Assembly: GCF_003148845.1 (NCBI RefSeq)
Contig: NZ_QGHA01000011.1
Location: 1-64,000 of the forward strand
Direction: 5' to 3'
DNA length: 64,000 nucleotides
From: Mucilaginibacter oryzae
GTDB taxonomy: Bacteria > Bacteroidota > Bacteroidia > Sphingobacteriales > Sphingobacteriaceae
The translations under genes were made by a program, and so were the position numbers. The notes beneath the pieces are model-generated. The model saw only the letters and a list, made by a program, of their open reading frames with translations. It did not search any database and was not told where the DNA came from. Shown piece by piece: positions 25,948 through 34,793 of the stretch (positions within the stretch are counted from its first letter, which is position 1; each line of letters starts with the position of its first letter).

Positions 25948-28900
25948 ATGAAGGACGAAGAGATTTATCAGTTTAAAGAGCAGCTGTTCCTACGCGCTCC
26001 GTTTTACAGTTTTGAGGATTACAGCCCGGCGGCTATCGGCCGGTTACTGTCGGACCGTGTTTTTTTAAATGCCCTGTTCCTGGCAAGCCCCGTGTTCTAC
26101 CGGGAGCTCGAAAAACTGAATTTTGACCGGGGCGCGCTGAACCCCAGGCAGCAGGCGACTTTAAAAAAATACTTCAACCGGATGTCATTCCGGCCGACAC
26201 CCTTCGGTGCCTTTTCGTCCTTTGGCCTGGCATCCTGGACGTCCGGACGGCGGGGAATCAAACTCGCCGGCGCCGGCGACGCCTTACTGCATGTGCTTCC
26301 CTCGAGGGAATGGATCGTTGCCGCTGATCATAATGCCATGAGCGCTTCTCCGGAGGTTCTCTTAGCTGCAAACCCTACCTTATACCGGCTTTCCTCCTTT
26401 TTTCGTTATGTCCGGACTTCCTGGAACGAATCCGGCAAAGCGGGATTTTCGGTCAATGAACTTCCTGCCGAGCCGCTGAACGAAGAGGTGATACAACTAT
26501 GCCGAGACAGCGCGCTATCGCTGCCCGACCTTGCCAAATATGTGGCAGAACGGACGGACTCTTCGGATGGCGAAGCTCTTGAATACCTGAACTTTCTGAT
26601 CGGTGAACAGGTGCTGCTGACCGGACCTGACCACGGTTTATTTGCCAGCCGCTTACCGGATGGGAGGATCTTGCCCGGTACCGTTCCGCTTTCGGGCAGG
26701 ATGTCAGCTTTCTGGAAAACGCTGACGGCTTTCCCGCCCAACGGGGAAATATCACTCCCTCGCTTTGAACTGGAACTGTCTGCCATCAACGCGGAAAGTA
26801 ACATTGATTTCAGGGGAAACCCTTTTTACGGCGGCCTGGAACGGATGGCTGTCGCGGGCGGCATAAGTACGGAGCTACAGGTAAACCTGCTTGCTGCCAT
26901 ATCGGTCCTGCGGAAGATCGTCCTACCTTATCCTACCCCGGCCCTGAAAAAATTTATGACGGACTTCAGGGCGCGCTTCGAAGACCGGCGGATCCCGCTC
27001 CTGCAGGCGATGGACCCGGATGCAGGCATTGGCTATGGAGAGCTCTATGACCTGGCGCAATCGTGCGGGATACTGGACGATATCGCCTTTTCTGAAAAAG
27101 GCACCACTGTAAGGCAGGTGGAATGGACGGCGGTGCATCGGCTGTTCCTGCGCCTCTGGCTGCAAAATACGCACAGGCGGCAGGCTGATCCTGTGGACAT
27201 ACGGCCCGAAGATGTCGAGGTTCTCGAATCCCCCGGCGAAGATTACCGGCTCCCCCCGACGCTGGCAGTCATGTTTACCTGTGCAGAAGACAGGATCGTA
27301 CTGGATAACACCGGAGGCGCGTCCGCGACTTCGCTGACCGGGCGGTTTTCGGTCTTCAGCCGGGAAGTCGAGCGGCTGTGCCAAGAGCTTGCGGCGGATG
27401 AGCGCGAAGCAAACCCGGATGTCCTGTTTGCCGAACTGCACCAGTTGTCCGACACGCATGTCGATAATATCAACCGGCGGATGCCGCTTTATGACGCCGT
27501 GATCGATATCAATACTTTTCCCGGTAATACCGGCCATCTCCGAATCCCTTTGCATGACCTGACCCTGCGGCTGGAGGGCGGGGAACTGCTGCTGGAGTCA
27601 ACGGCCCTTGGCAAACGGATTATACCGAGGCTGCCTACGGCCTATAACTTTCAGCATAATCCCCTGGCGGTATTCCAGTTTCTCTGCGACCTGCAATACA
27701 GGGGCCTGCAGGCGAATCTCACTTTCGACCTGGAAAAGCTTTTTCCCGGTCTTGACTTTTACCCAAGGGTCGTTACGGGCAAGGTCGTCCTGAGCCTTGC
27801 CAGGTGGCGGCTGAATGATGCGGAGCTGAAGGAATTAACGGCCCTCCCTTTATCCATCGGGCGGCTGCACCTGTTCCGGGCGGAACGTGGAATTCCCCGC
27901 CTGGTCAGCCTGGGCCTGAGCGACCAGCAACTGGTCTTTGACCTGGGGAACGATGAGGAGGCTGTGTTTTTCCTCGATTGCTTAAAAGACTCGCTGCCGG
28001 CGGTTATCCGGGAGTACCTGTTACCCGACAGGACAGTCGAAGCCGATGGCAAGCCGCTTGCGGCACAGATGCTCGCTTTGTTAAAGCGGTCCACTACTGT
28101 TTACGGGAATGCCGTACAGCGTTTCCCGCAAAATGACCAGGTTCAGCGGGAATTCCTCCCCGGGAGTGAATGGCTTTATCTTAAAATTTATGCTACACCG
28201 GAGGCCGCAGATCGGCTGCTGGTTTCGGTTGTACATCCGTTTTTACAACTATTCCCTGAACAGATCAGGGTGTGGTTCTTTATCCGGTACCAGGACCCGG
28301 AACCGCACCTCCGGCTGAGGGTCAGGTCGACGGCTGAGCAAACAGGCAGACTGCTCGGGGCACTGAAAGAAAAATTGGCGGAGCAGGGATCGTCGGTGAA
28401 AGATGTTAAATATGAGGTCTACCGGCGTGAGCTCGAACGGTACAGTCCTGAACTGATCGAACAGGTTGAATTGCTGTTTAAAGCCGGCAGTGAATGGGTA
28501 TTGCGCAAATTACAGGAAAAAGCGAACGGCGACCTGCAGCGCAGCGATCTTGCCGCTTTTGACCTGGTCTGCCGTATGGCTGTCGCTTTTTTGCGGGAAA
28601 GCGAACTTCCGGAATTTTTTAAATGGCGGTCGGAAAGCTTTTTACGCGAGTTCGGCGGCGACAAAAAGTTACGGGTCAGCCTGGATGGAAAATACCGCGG
28701 GTACAGCCGCGAGCTGCAAAAGATCCTGGGGGATGCGTTGCGGCAGCAAACAGTAGCGGCAGGCCATGATGAAGCGGCAGAAATTGTGGAGCTCATCGCG
28801 GGCCTGTCGGAGGCGTCCCGGGAATGGGGCCCTGCCAGGCGCTATGCGCTGCTCGCGGATTTACTGCACATGCAGGTCAACAGGATGTTCAATATCCGCC

Positions 28901-28992
28901 AGCGTGAACATGAAGCGCTGCTGTTTTATGGCCTGCACAAAGCTTGTGCGGAGCGGATCGCGCGTTTGAAGAACGTGGGTGTCAGCCCCTGA
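25948..28992 (+). CDS. Lantibiotic dehydratase (LanB-type), full length
   Basis: 1014 residues from ATG 25948; the frame is open from a TTG at 25930. The N-terminal glutamylation domain has the LanB hallmark RMSFRPTPFGAFSSFGLASW (about 70-90), and RIIPRLPTAYNFQHNPLAVF near 560 is another. From about residue 740 a SpaB-C/thiopeptide-type domain begins (SEWLYLKIYATPEAADRLL) and includes FFIRYQDPEPHLRLRV. So both the tRNA-Glu-dependent glutamylation and the elimination halves are present. Such enzymes make dehydroalanine/dehydrobutyrine in ribosomal peptides. Oddly there is no LanC cyclase, peptidase, ABC exporter or obvious precursor next to it. It ends in an 11-bp convergent overlap with the response regulator. 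Confidence 0.9.
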   Translation: MKDEEIYQFKEQLFLRAPFYSFEDYSPAAIGRLLSDRVFLNALFLASPVFYRELEKLNFDRGALNPRQQATLKKYFNRMSFRPTPFGAFSSFGLASWTSGRRGIKLAGAGDALLHVLPSREWIVAADHNAMSASPEVLLAANPTLYRLSSFFRYVRTSWNESGKAGFSVNELPAEPLNEEVIQLCRDSALSLPDLAKYVAERTDSSDGEALEYLNFLIGEQVLLTGPDHGLFASRLPDGRILPGTVPLSGRMSAFWKTLTAFPPNGEISLPRFELELSAINAESNIDFRGNPFYGGLERMAVAGGISTELQVNLLAAISVLRKIVLPYPTPALKKFMTDFRARFEDRRIPLLQAMDPDAGIGYGELYDLAQSCGILDDIAFSEKGTTVRQVEWTAVHRLFLRLWLQNTHRRQADPVDIRPEDVEVLESPGEDYRLPPTLAVMFTCAEDRIVLDNTGGASATSLTGRFSVFSREVERLCQELAADEREANPDVLFAELHQLSDTHVDNINRRMPLYDAVIDINTFPGNTGHLRIPLHDLTLRLEGGELLLESTALGKRIIPRLPTAYNFQHNPLAVFQFLCDLQYRGLQANLTFDLEKLFPGLDFYPRVVTGKVVLSLARWRLNDAELKELTALPLSIGRLHLFRAERGIPRLVSLGLSDQQLVFDLGNDEEAVFFLDCLKDSLPAVIREYLLPDRTVEADGKPLAAQMLALLKRSTTVYGNAVQRFPQNDQVQREFLPGSEWLYLKIYATPEAADRLLVSVVHPFLQLFPEQIRVWFFIRYQDPEPHLRLRVRSTAEQTGRLLGALKEKLAEQGSSVKDVKYEVYRRELERYSPELIEQVELLFKAGSEWVLRKLQEKANGDLQRSDLAAFDLVCRMAVAFLRESELPEFFKWRSESFLREFGGDKKLRVSLDGKYRGYSRELQKILGDALRQQTVAAGHDEAAEIVELIAGLSEASREWGPARRYALLADLLHMQVNRMFNIRQREHEALLFYGLHKACAERIARLKNVGVSP

Positions 28993-29710
28993 TGCGTTTA
29001 CTGATCAATAGGGAGGGGCTGATGGTGCTCATAAATTCTTCCCGGTAACTTTCACCGATCGGTATTAGCTCACCATTTTCCATCCTGATATCGCTTTGCT
29101 CAATCGCCCGGATCCTGTCCCTGTTGACGATATGGGAACGCTGAACCCGGCTGAACTGCCCGGCCGGGAGATTTTCCATCAGTTCCGTTAAGGTCAGGTA
29201 GGTGATGATCCTTTCATCGGCGAGTTGGATTTCGACATAGTTGATAGCCGACCGGGCGTACAAAATGGCATTGACAGGTACTTTGATATAAACATCTTTC
29301 TGTCCGCCCTTGACAAAAAGATGCTCCCGTTCTTTGATTTCCGTTTCTTTGAGTTCATACAGATCCCTTACTTTCTGAATACATTCCAGGAACCTGGCAT
29401 AGGAAAACGGCTTCATCAGGTAATCGCAGATTTTCAGCGCAAAAGCTTCCGGGCCGTATTGGCGGAATGACGTAACCAGGACGACCTTGATGTCGCCGCC
29501 GATCAGGGAAGCCAGGTCCAGGCCGGATAAAGCCGGCATTTCCACATCGAGGAAAACCAGCATAGGCGGATTGGCCTTCAGGTCATGCAGCGCCTTAACC
29601 GGATCCGTATCCGATCCGGCTAATACCAGGTCAGGCGTTTTCCTAATAAAGGCAGCCAGGTAGTCAATGGCATGGGCTTCATCGTCGACTATATAAGTGG
29701 TTAATGTCAT
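28982..29710 (-). CDS. LytTR-type response regulator
   Basis: A 242-residue protein. The receiver domain spans residues 1-120, with acidic pocket Asp9/Asp10, phosphoacceptor Asp55 in VFLDVEMP, and Lys100 in LMKPF. The LytTR DNA-binding domain spans about 135-235 and contains REHLFVKGGQKDVYIKV and the typical FSRVQRSHIVNRDRI. It is encoded 3' of its kinase with a 4-nt overlap, so the two are a cognate pair. It probably regulates genes nearby (the LanB gene or the SusCD operon), but no LytTR direct repeats were identified. Confidence 0.93.
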   Translation of the reverse strand: MTLTTYIVDDEAHAIDYLAAFIRKTPDLVLAGSDTDPVKALHDLKANPPMLVFLDVEMPALSGLDLASLIGGDIKVVLVTSFRQYGPEAFALKICDYLMKPFSYARFLECIQKVRDLYELKETEIKEREHLFVKGGQKDVYIKVPVNAILYARSAINYVEIQLADERIITYLTLTELMENLPAGQFSRVQRSHIVNRDRIRAIEQSDIRMENGELIPIGESYREEFMSTISPSLLISKRIRG

Positions 29711-30825
29711 AGTTGAATGGTTAAAGTGGATTGATAATAATCATCACCGTCTTTAATGTCCAGCCGGTAATTATTTCCGTAAGCATAATCAAGGCGCAGG
29801 CAAATGTTTTTGAGACCAAGGCTTTGGACGCGGGCGTTTGGCGAAACTGAACTTTTATAGTTGCCGGTTTCGAAGGTCAGCTTTTGGCGGTCGGATACCA
29901 TAAGTCTTGCAAACGCAGGCCGGCCTCGTAAATCGGCGTGCTTGAAAATATTTTCCAGCAAGGTCATCAGGACGAGGGGGATGATGCGACAAGCCGATAT
30001 GTCACCGGAGACGGTATAATCGAGATTTAAGGGATAATCGAACCGGGATCGGTTGATATGAATCAGGTTATTCAATTGTTCAGCCTCCTTAACCAGCGAT
30101 ATCTTGCCGTCGGGCTCTGCTCCTTCGACGGTGTAGCGCATGATGTCGGCTAATAAAAGTACATTTTCGGCTGCCGCTTCAGAGTACCTGTAAACGTCGT
30201 TGTGTATGAAGTTGAGCGAATTGAATAGCAGGTGTGGATTCATTTGTTGCTGAAGATAAGCATTCCGGGCTTTCGCGAGATCCGTTTCTAAGTAGAGGTT
30301 GTCTCTTTCAGCTGTCAATTGTTTGATTTTTGCCTCGGCAGTTTGCCTTTGGTAGCGCGAGATATTTAATGCCGTCCAATAGAGCGAAGCAAGCGCCGTA
30401 AAAAAGATGCAACGGTAGAAGTCGAGCGCGGCCATACCTTTTAAAACCTGAATTTTTGGCTCTGAAGATTTCTCAAAATCGGTTAGGAGGTAATCTGCAG
30501 TAAGTTTGGCTAACATGTAAACGATTAATTCAATCGCAATGGGAAGTATTAAGCGATAGTATTTCCTCGAGGAGCCAAGGTAGTGATCGAGTAAAACTTT
30601 TTGAGAATAAAAAAGGGAAATATTACACAAGTAATAAATTGCTGTTCTCAATAGATGAGTGATATGTCCGTCGGTGAGAAAATATATAGATAGCTCATAA
30701 ATAATGAAAAACAACCACCATGCAGCGTGCTGAGTAATGACACGTAAGTTAAAGTGCGCAGGCTTCATGCGTTGTATATAACTGTGTTTGGTGTAATTTT
30801 CTCCGTGGTTCATGTAATTTCCCAT
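29707..30825 (-). CDS. LytS/YehU-type sensor histidine kinase
   Basis: About 373 residues from the ATG at 30825 (alternatives are 30813 and 30768; the frame is open to 30990, but that extension is hydrophobic and unlike the family). Four transmembrane helices in the first ~150 residues are followed by a short coiled coil, the phosphoacceptor His in QQMNPHLLFNSLNFI, and an ATPase domain with N-box LLENIFKHAD and late glycine motif LGLKNICLRL. It is a membrane-bound kinase of the family that pairs with LytTR regulators. It overlaps the regulator gene by 4 nt. The signal is unknown; proximity to a RiPP-type dehydratase suggests peptide or envelope sensing. Confidence 0.9.
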   Translation of the reverse strand: MGNYMNHGENYTKHSYIQRMKPAHFNLRVITQHAAWWLFFIIYELSIYFLTDGHITHLLRTAIYYLCNISLFYSQKVLLDHYLGSSRKYYRLILPIAIELIVYMLAKLTADYLLTDFEKSSEPKIQVLKGMAALDFYRCIFFTALASLYWTALNISRYQRQTAEAKIKQLTAERDNLYLETDLAKARNAYLQQQMNPHLLFNSLNFIHNDVYRYSEAAAENVLLLADIMRYTVEGAEPDGKISLVKEAEQLNNLIHINRSRFDYPLNLDYTVSGDISACRIIPLVLMTLLENIFKHADLRGRPAFARLMVSDRQKLTFETGNYKSSVSPNARVQSLGLKNICLRLDYAYGNNYRLDIKDGDDYYQSTLTIQL

Positions 30826-31048
30826 AACGATATTTATGAAAATATTAATATAGTAAAAAAACAAATAATATGAATAACCAAAAATTAGCCCTTCCCAAAA
30901 AAAACGTAAGTAAAATTTATTCGATGGTAGCGAAATCGCGAAAAGGCAGTGACACCATAACCACAACGACTTCACAAGGCGACCCGACAAACACCTGTAC
31001 TACTATTTTAACGACGACTCATTTTATTTAAATAGTATTGTAGTCACT

Positions 31049-32233
31049 TTGGAGACTGAGGGATTAATAACATCAACCGGAATTTATGTACAGCTGGCCG
31101 AAATGACCAGGTGCCATGACAGTGTTGTGTCGCAATCTCAGTCGCGGTCTGAAAAAATTCAGGTGTTGTGCAGCGAAGCCCGGAATACCTGGGCTTCCAC
31201 TGCTTTTTCAGACATTAAAGCGGAGGCGCTGTGCCGTTATTTTTCCTACCAGGCAAAATCTATTACGGCTATTTTTGATTTAGTTGATCAGCAACGTGCG
31301 AAAACCGACGATGGCAAAAAACTATTGCTTGCTTTACATAAAGAATTGTTGCTGCTGCTCGATCATTTGGTCAATTATTTTGAGGCTTATGTCGATATCA
31401 ATATTGATGCTCCATACGCTTTCAAGGAACGATTAGTAAGGGAGGTTTCGTCTAAAATCCATTCGATCTATGCCTGGTCGGATAAGGTAGCGGGGGCTCA
31501 GAAATCTATGGCAGCGGCGGTCCTATCGTACCTGCAGTATTTTGAATCGAGCGGTAAACAAACTGTTTTTAATTTCGGTGAACTGTTATTCTTTGTCAAA
31601 TTCGTCAATCGGCTTCATCATGCTCTTCAGGCATGTACGGACGCAGATATAGGTAGCTTTTTCGCGGACCAACTGCTCAAACTTGGATTTAACCATTATG
31701 CTGTTTTCGAGTATTTTCAATCAGTGATCAGACAACGGTTGAAAGGAAAGTCTCCGGAAAAGAAAAAAAGTAGTATTGATACCGAGCTTCGTCTTTTGGC
31801 TTACGATGGTGACCAGGGAGGACTCCGTTACGATTACCGGTGGCCACGCCTCGGAGACATGTTGACGGATTGGTTGCTGGAGGAACAGAAGAAGCTGGAA
31901 AAAGAAAGCCAGCCGCTTTTGACGGCGTGTAAAAACAACAGGATCCACGTAACGTTATCCGTCTCTCAGCTAGCAGGGTTGGCAAAGTATTTTGTTAAAG
32001 AGAAGGTTTTCGGGGACCAGGCTGTTAATCATGTATTTGCATTTTTTACAAACAGTTTTTCCAGCAAACGCCAGGAAGTCTTTTCCCAGGGCAATTTTAT
32101 CAAAGAATATTACAGCATCAGCCAGGTGACGGCTGCAGAGCTAAGGGACCTCCTGCTCAGGATGGTCGCCCGTATCAATCGGGATTTCTTCCCGGCAGTG
32201 GCTGCAGCAGGTTTGCTAATCCTTTTTCGGTAA
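31049..32233 (+). CDS. Helical protein with RteC-like C-terminus
   Basis: 394 residues from a TTG at 31049; the first ATG in frame is 31103. The protein is almost entirely helical. The last ~100 residues (VSQLAGLAKYFVKEKVF, then FFTNSFSSKRQE and SISQVTAAELRDLL) resemble the C-terminal DNA-binding part of RteC, the excision regulator of Bacteroides conjugative transposons. If that holds, the gene is a regulator of the mobile element. The N-terminal ~250 residues are not recognised. Its 3' end overlaps by 59 bp a small gene on the other strand. Confidence in the RteC link is moderate. Confidence 0.5.
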   Translation: METEGLITSTGIYVQLAEMTRCHDSVVSQSQSRSEKIQVLCSEARNTWASTAFSDIKAEALCRYFSYQAKSITAIFDLVDQQRAKTDDGKKLLLALHKELLLLLDHLVNYFEAYVDINIDAPYAFKERLVREVSSKIHSIYAWSDKVAGAQKSMAAAVLSYLQYFESSGKQTVFNFGELLFFVKFVNRLHHALQACTDADIGSFFADQLLKLGFNHYAVFEYFQSVIRQRLKGKSPEKKKSSIDTELRLLAYDGDQGGLRYDYRWPRLGDMLTDWLLEEQKKLEKESQPLLTACKNNRIHVTLSVSQLAGLAKYFVKEKVFGDQAVNHVFAFFTNSFSSKRQEVFSQGNFIKEYYSISQVTAAELRDLLLRMVARINRDFFPAVAAAGLLILFR

Positions 32234-32423
32234 GATACCGGATCAATTCCCCGAACCAGTTATAATTAAAACCGTCCTTCCTGAACAGTTCGGCTGCATC
32301 GGTAGCGATGATTTCCTGCAGGGTACCAAACCCCATCTGCCGGCTCGCGGCCTTAAATTCTTCACTCATTTCCAGCTCGTTGATATCCACTGCAAGGATA
32401 GCCGGTGCTACAGTTATTGTCAT
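32175..32423 (-). CDS. Small helix-hairpin-helix protein, RpoA-CTD-like
   Basis: 82 residues. FKAASRQMGFGTLQEIIATD and FNYNWFGELIRYLTEKGLAN form the two helical halves seen in alpha-CTD-like DNA-binding modules common in Bacteroidota mobile elements. It overlaps the 3' end of the RteC-like gene on the opposite strand and is divergent from an XRE gene about 100 bp away. It probably binds DNA or RNA polymerase; function is otherwise unknown. Confidence 0.6.
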   Translation of the reverse strand: MTITVAPAILAVDINELEMSEEFKAASRQMGFGTLQEIIATDAAELFRKDGFNYNWFGELIRYLTEKGLANLLQPLPGRNPD

Positions 32424-32524
32424 ATTCGTATAGCTTATAATGACCTTTCTTCAGCTATAAAAATAACCATTTTGTATCATATATGAGTCCGTCAAACTAA
32501 AATTTATGCCGCATTTTCGTTTTT

Positions 32525-32779
32525 GTGAAGAACGGGCGAAACCATTTGGCAGAAAAAATCTTTAGCGAGCAACTGAGGTTGGTGCGTGAAAAGAGAAACC
32601 TGACCCAACATAGTTTGGCGACAATCTCCAACGTCAACCGTTCCCAGATCGGCAAATTTGAACGTGGAACAGCAAATCCAACACTCGACAGCCTTGTTGA
32701 CCTGGCTTTCGCACTCGATGTCGATCTTAACGACCTGATGCCCATGTCCAGGTATAAAGAGGAGCGGGCCGCCGGTTAA
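32525..32779 (+). CDS. Small XRE-family regulator
   Basis: 84 residues from a GTG start at 32525. A Cro/CI-type HTH covers about residues 14-70: LVREKRNLTQHSLATISNV, then RSQIGKFERGTANPTLDSL and a family-typical ALDVDLNDL. No other domain. The divergent promoter region shared with the small RpoA-CTD-like gene is about 100 bp. It is likely a regulator of the mobile region or of itself. Confidence 0.85.
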   Translation: MKNGRNHLAEKIFSEQLRLVREKRNLTQHSLATISNVNRSQIGKFERGTANPTLDSLVDLAFALDVDLNDLMPMSRYKEERAAG

Positions 32780-33090
32780 CTAATTAGCTGATAGCGCCTG
32801 AGGCCTGAAAACTTCGGCTGACGGAAGCACAGCGTACTTTTTGAAACATAGTATCCTTGCGATAGCGGATCAGCTTTCACTTTTCGCTGCCAAATCCAGG
32901 CTCATGATCGAACGCCGGTAGCAGTGAAATCAGGATATGAATGCCTATGGCCGCGTACATAAAACGATTCCGGGATCACCCTTATCGATATTCCGGCAAT
33001 ACCGGGTACTGTATTGGTCGCGGGCCTCACTTTTTCAAAATCAATACCCATCAGCATAGACCCGATATCAGAAAAGATGTATCTTTCCCC

Positions 33091-33896
33091 TCCCATAAAA
33101 GCAAAATCAACAGGGCATTATACGATCGGGCATTAACTTATCTTAACCGGTATGGCATCAGGGGCAAGGACAGACTGTTCGGGTTGCTTTCGAAACTGGG
33201 CTTCAGATCGCTCCTCGTTTTCAATGCGAAATACGGGATCAGTCTCAACCTCGACCCCTACGAGTATATCGACAGCGTAATCCTGAAAGAAGATTTCTAC
33301 GAGTCGGAAGTTACCGAAGCCATACTCGGCAGCCTGGCGGCGGGGATACTTTCTGGGATATCGGTGCCAATATCGGGATTCACAGCCTCGCCGTAAAGAA
33401 CAGGAAGCCCCTGGTAAACGTTTTGTGCTTCGAACCCAACCCCAAGGTCTTAAGCCTGCTCTATAACAATGCCCGGCTTAACGCTTTGGATATCCAGATC
33501 TGCGCCTTCGCCATATATGAGCAAGCGGATATCATGACCCTCAGCATCGTCGACGGGAACTCCGGCATGTCAACCCTGGAGGCCTGGGATGGCTAAAGAT
33601 CCAGCTATCAAACCAAATGCCTGACCATAACCGGTGACGCACTGATTGAAAATGGCTTCCCGGTTTCCACGGTTATGAAACTTGATACCGAAGGCGCCGA
33701 ACTCGGCGTACTGAAAGGCCTGGTAAAAAAGCTGGCTAACCTGGCACTGAAAAAGATATTGTTCGAAGCCGGGCCGGACTTGACCGATGAACCGCCTACC
33801 AACGGCATAGCGATCTTATTGAAACAGCATGGCTTTGATAAAATCAGCATTTTAACCAGGAATGAGATACCCATCACCCCCTGTATAATTTTGTAG
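33091..33896 (+). pseudogene. Degraded FkbM-family methyltransferase
   Basis: Three pieces line up into one FkbM-type SAM-dependent methyltransferase. The first (to about 33340) ends in YEYIDSVILKEDFYESEV. After a frameshift near 33330-33345 the frame continues with GDTFWDIGANIGIHSLAV, the SAM-binding motif, and CFEPNP. An in-frame TAA at 33594-33596 interrupts it, then the same frame resumes and ends with MKLDTEGAELGVLKGL and FEAGPD. The parts are otherwise well preserved, so inactivation is recent. No function can be expected unless the breaks are sequencing errors. A few decayed bases may extend left to about 32941. Confidence 0.75.
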
Positions 33897-34402
33897 CAGA
33901 AAGAAGCACCTAAGCCACCCCTCACGCTGTAGTACAATTTGACTTGCCTCTTCTTACCGGTATCCCCATAATTAACCCATGCTACACGCAGACTCCACGC
34001 TTCGCGAAATGCTGTAACGCCCGCAGGCATTTTCCTGCCCCTCCCGCCAAAACCAAACCCGCTACGGCCCGGACACCGCTCTTTCCTTCGGCAGCCCTTT
34101 TATTTTTTTCCCTCACCAGCCTTTTTTGGCCCCTTGGCACCATATCCTCCATCCGGCTTCGCCCTCAAACCATCAACCCTATCATCCCACCGGAGATAGT
34201 TCCGGAGCAGATCTTATTCACTAAACAATCCTGTTATCAACCTCAGGCTCTAAAACCCGGTCATTAAACTGCATGGTTATGGGAATGCTAAAAACATAAC
34301 TCATCAACAAAAGCATCCTGTAATAAATTTACTAACAAGCAAGCCACTGTTAATCAAATAAATACATGACACCAAGCAAATAAAACCTCTTATCTTAAAA
34401 AT
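33897..34402. other. Intergenic, no gene recognised
   Basis: About 500 bp. The left part is pyrimidine-rich and may be further decay from the pseudogene region; a minus-strand open frame (33608-34030) lies opposite the pseudogene and looks like a shadow. From about 34300 it becomes strongly AT-rich and leads into the palindrome and promoter of the large cluster. Confidence 0.5.
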
Positions 34403-34449
34403 AAATTGCTAATTTTATTAGCAATTTAAAAAAAGAGTCCGTACATTTG
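34403..34449 (+). promoter_or_regulatory. Palindrome plus TAnnTTTG promoter ahead of the giant-gene cluster
   Basis: A perfect 10-bp inverted repeat, AAATTGCTAA and TTAGCAATTT, is spaced by 5 nt (34403-34427). An exact -7 match, TACATTTG, lies at 34442-34449. The right arm falls where the -33 element would be, so a bound protein could repress or activate. About 345 bp of AT-rich leader separates this promoter from the first gene, leaving room for other elements. Confidence 0.5.
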
Positions 34450-34793
34450 TTCATGACATCGGATCAACGGCACGGAAATAGCCGCAAAGGCAAGCGATGC
34501 CGAAAGAAATATGAGATATATAATTAAATTAGTTATATAAATATTATTCTTTGAATTAATTCGTGTTTTTAAAATGATACTGTTTCATTTCAAAAACACT
34601 GATCTGAGCCTTATACACAACTGTTTATAAAATACTGGATTCCGGACATCTCGCAAAAGAAATTCCCGGAACAAAAAATCAACTGCTGTGTATACAATAA
34701 TATGAAGACTTCACGTTATGGAAATATAAAGTGATTGCATAATAAATAACTTTAACCTAAACCTTATCACGGATAAACCTAAACTTACAAACC

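Noticed and set aside
33608..34030. 140-codon minus-strand frame opposite the FkbM pseudogene
   Set aside because: Most of it is antisense to preserved methyltransferase motifs; the product has no known domain.
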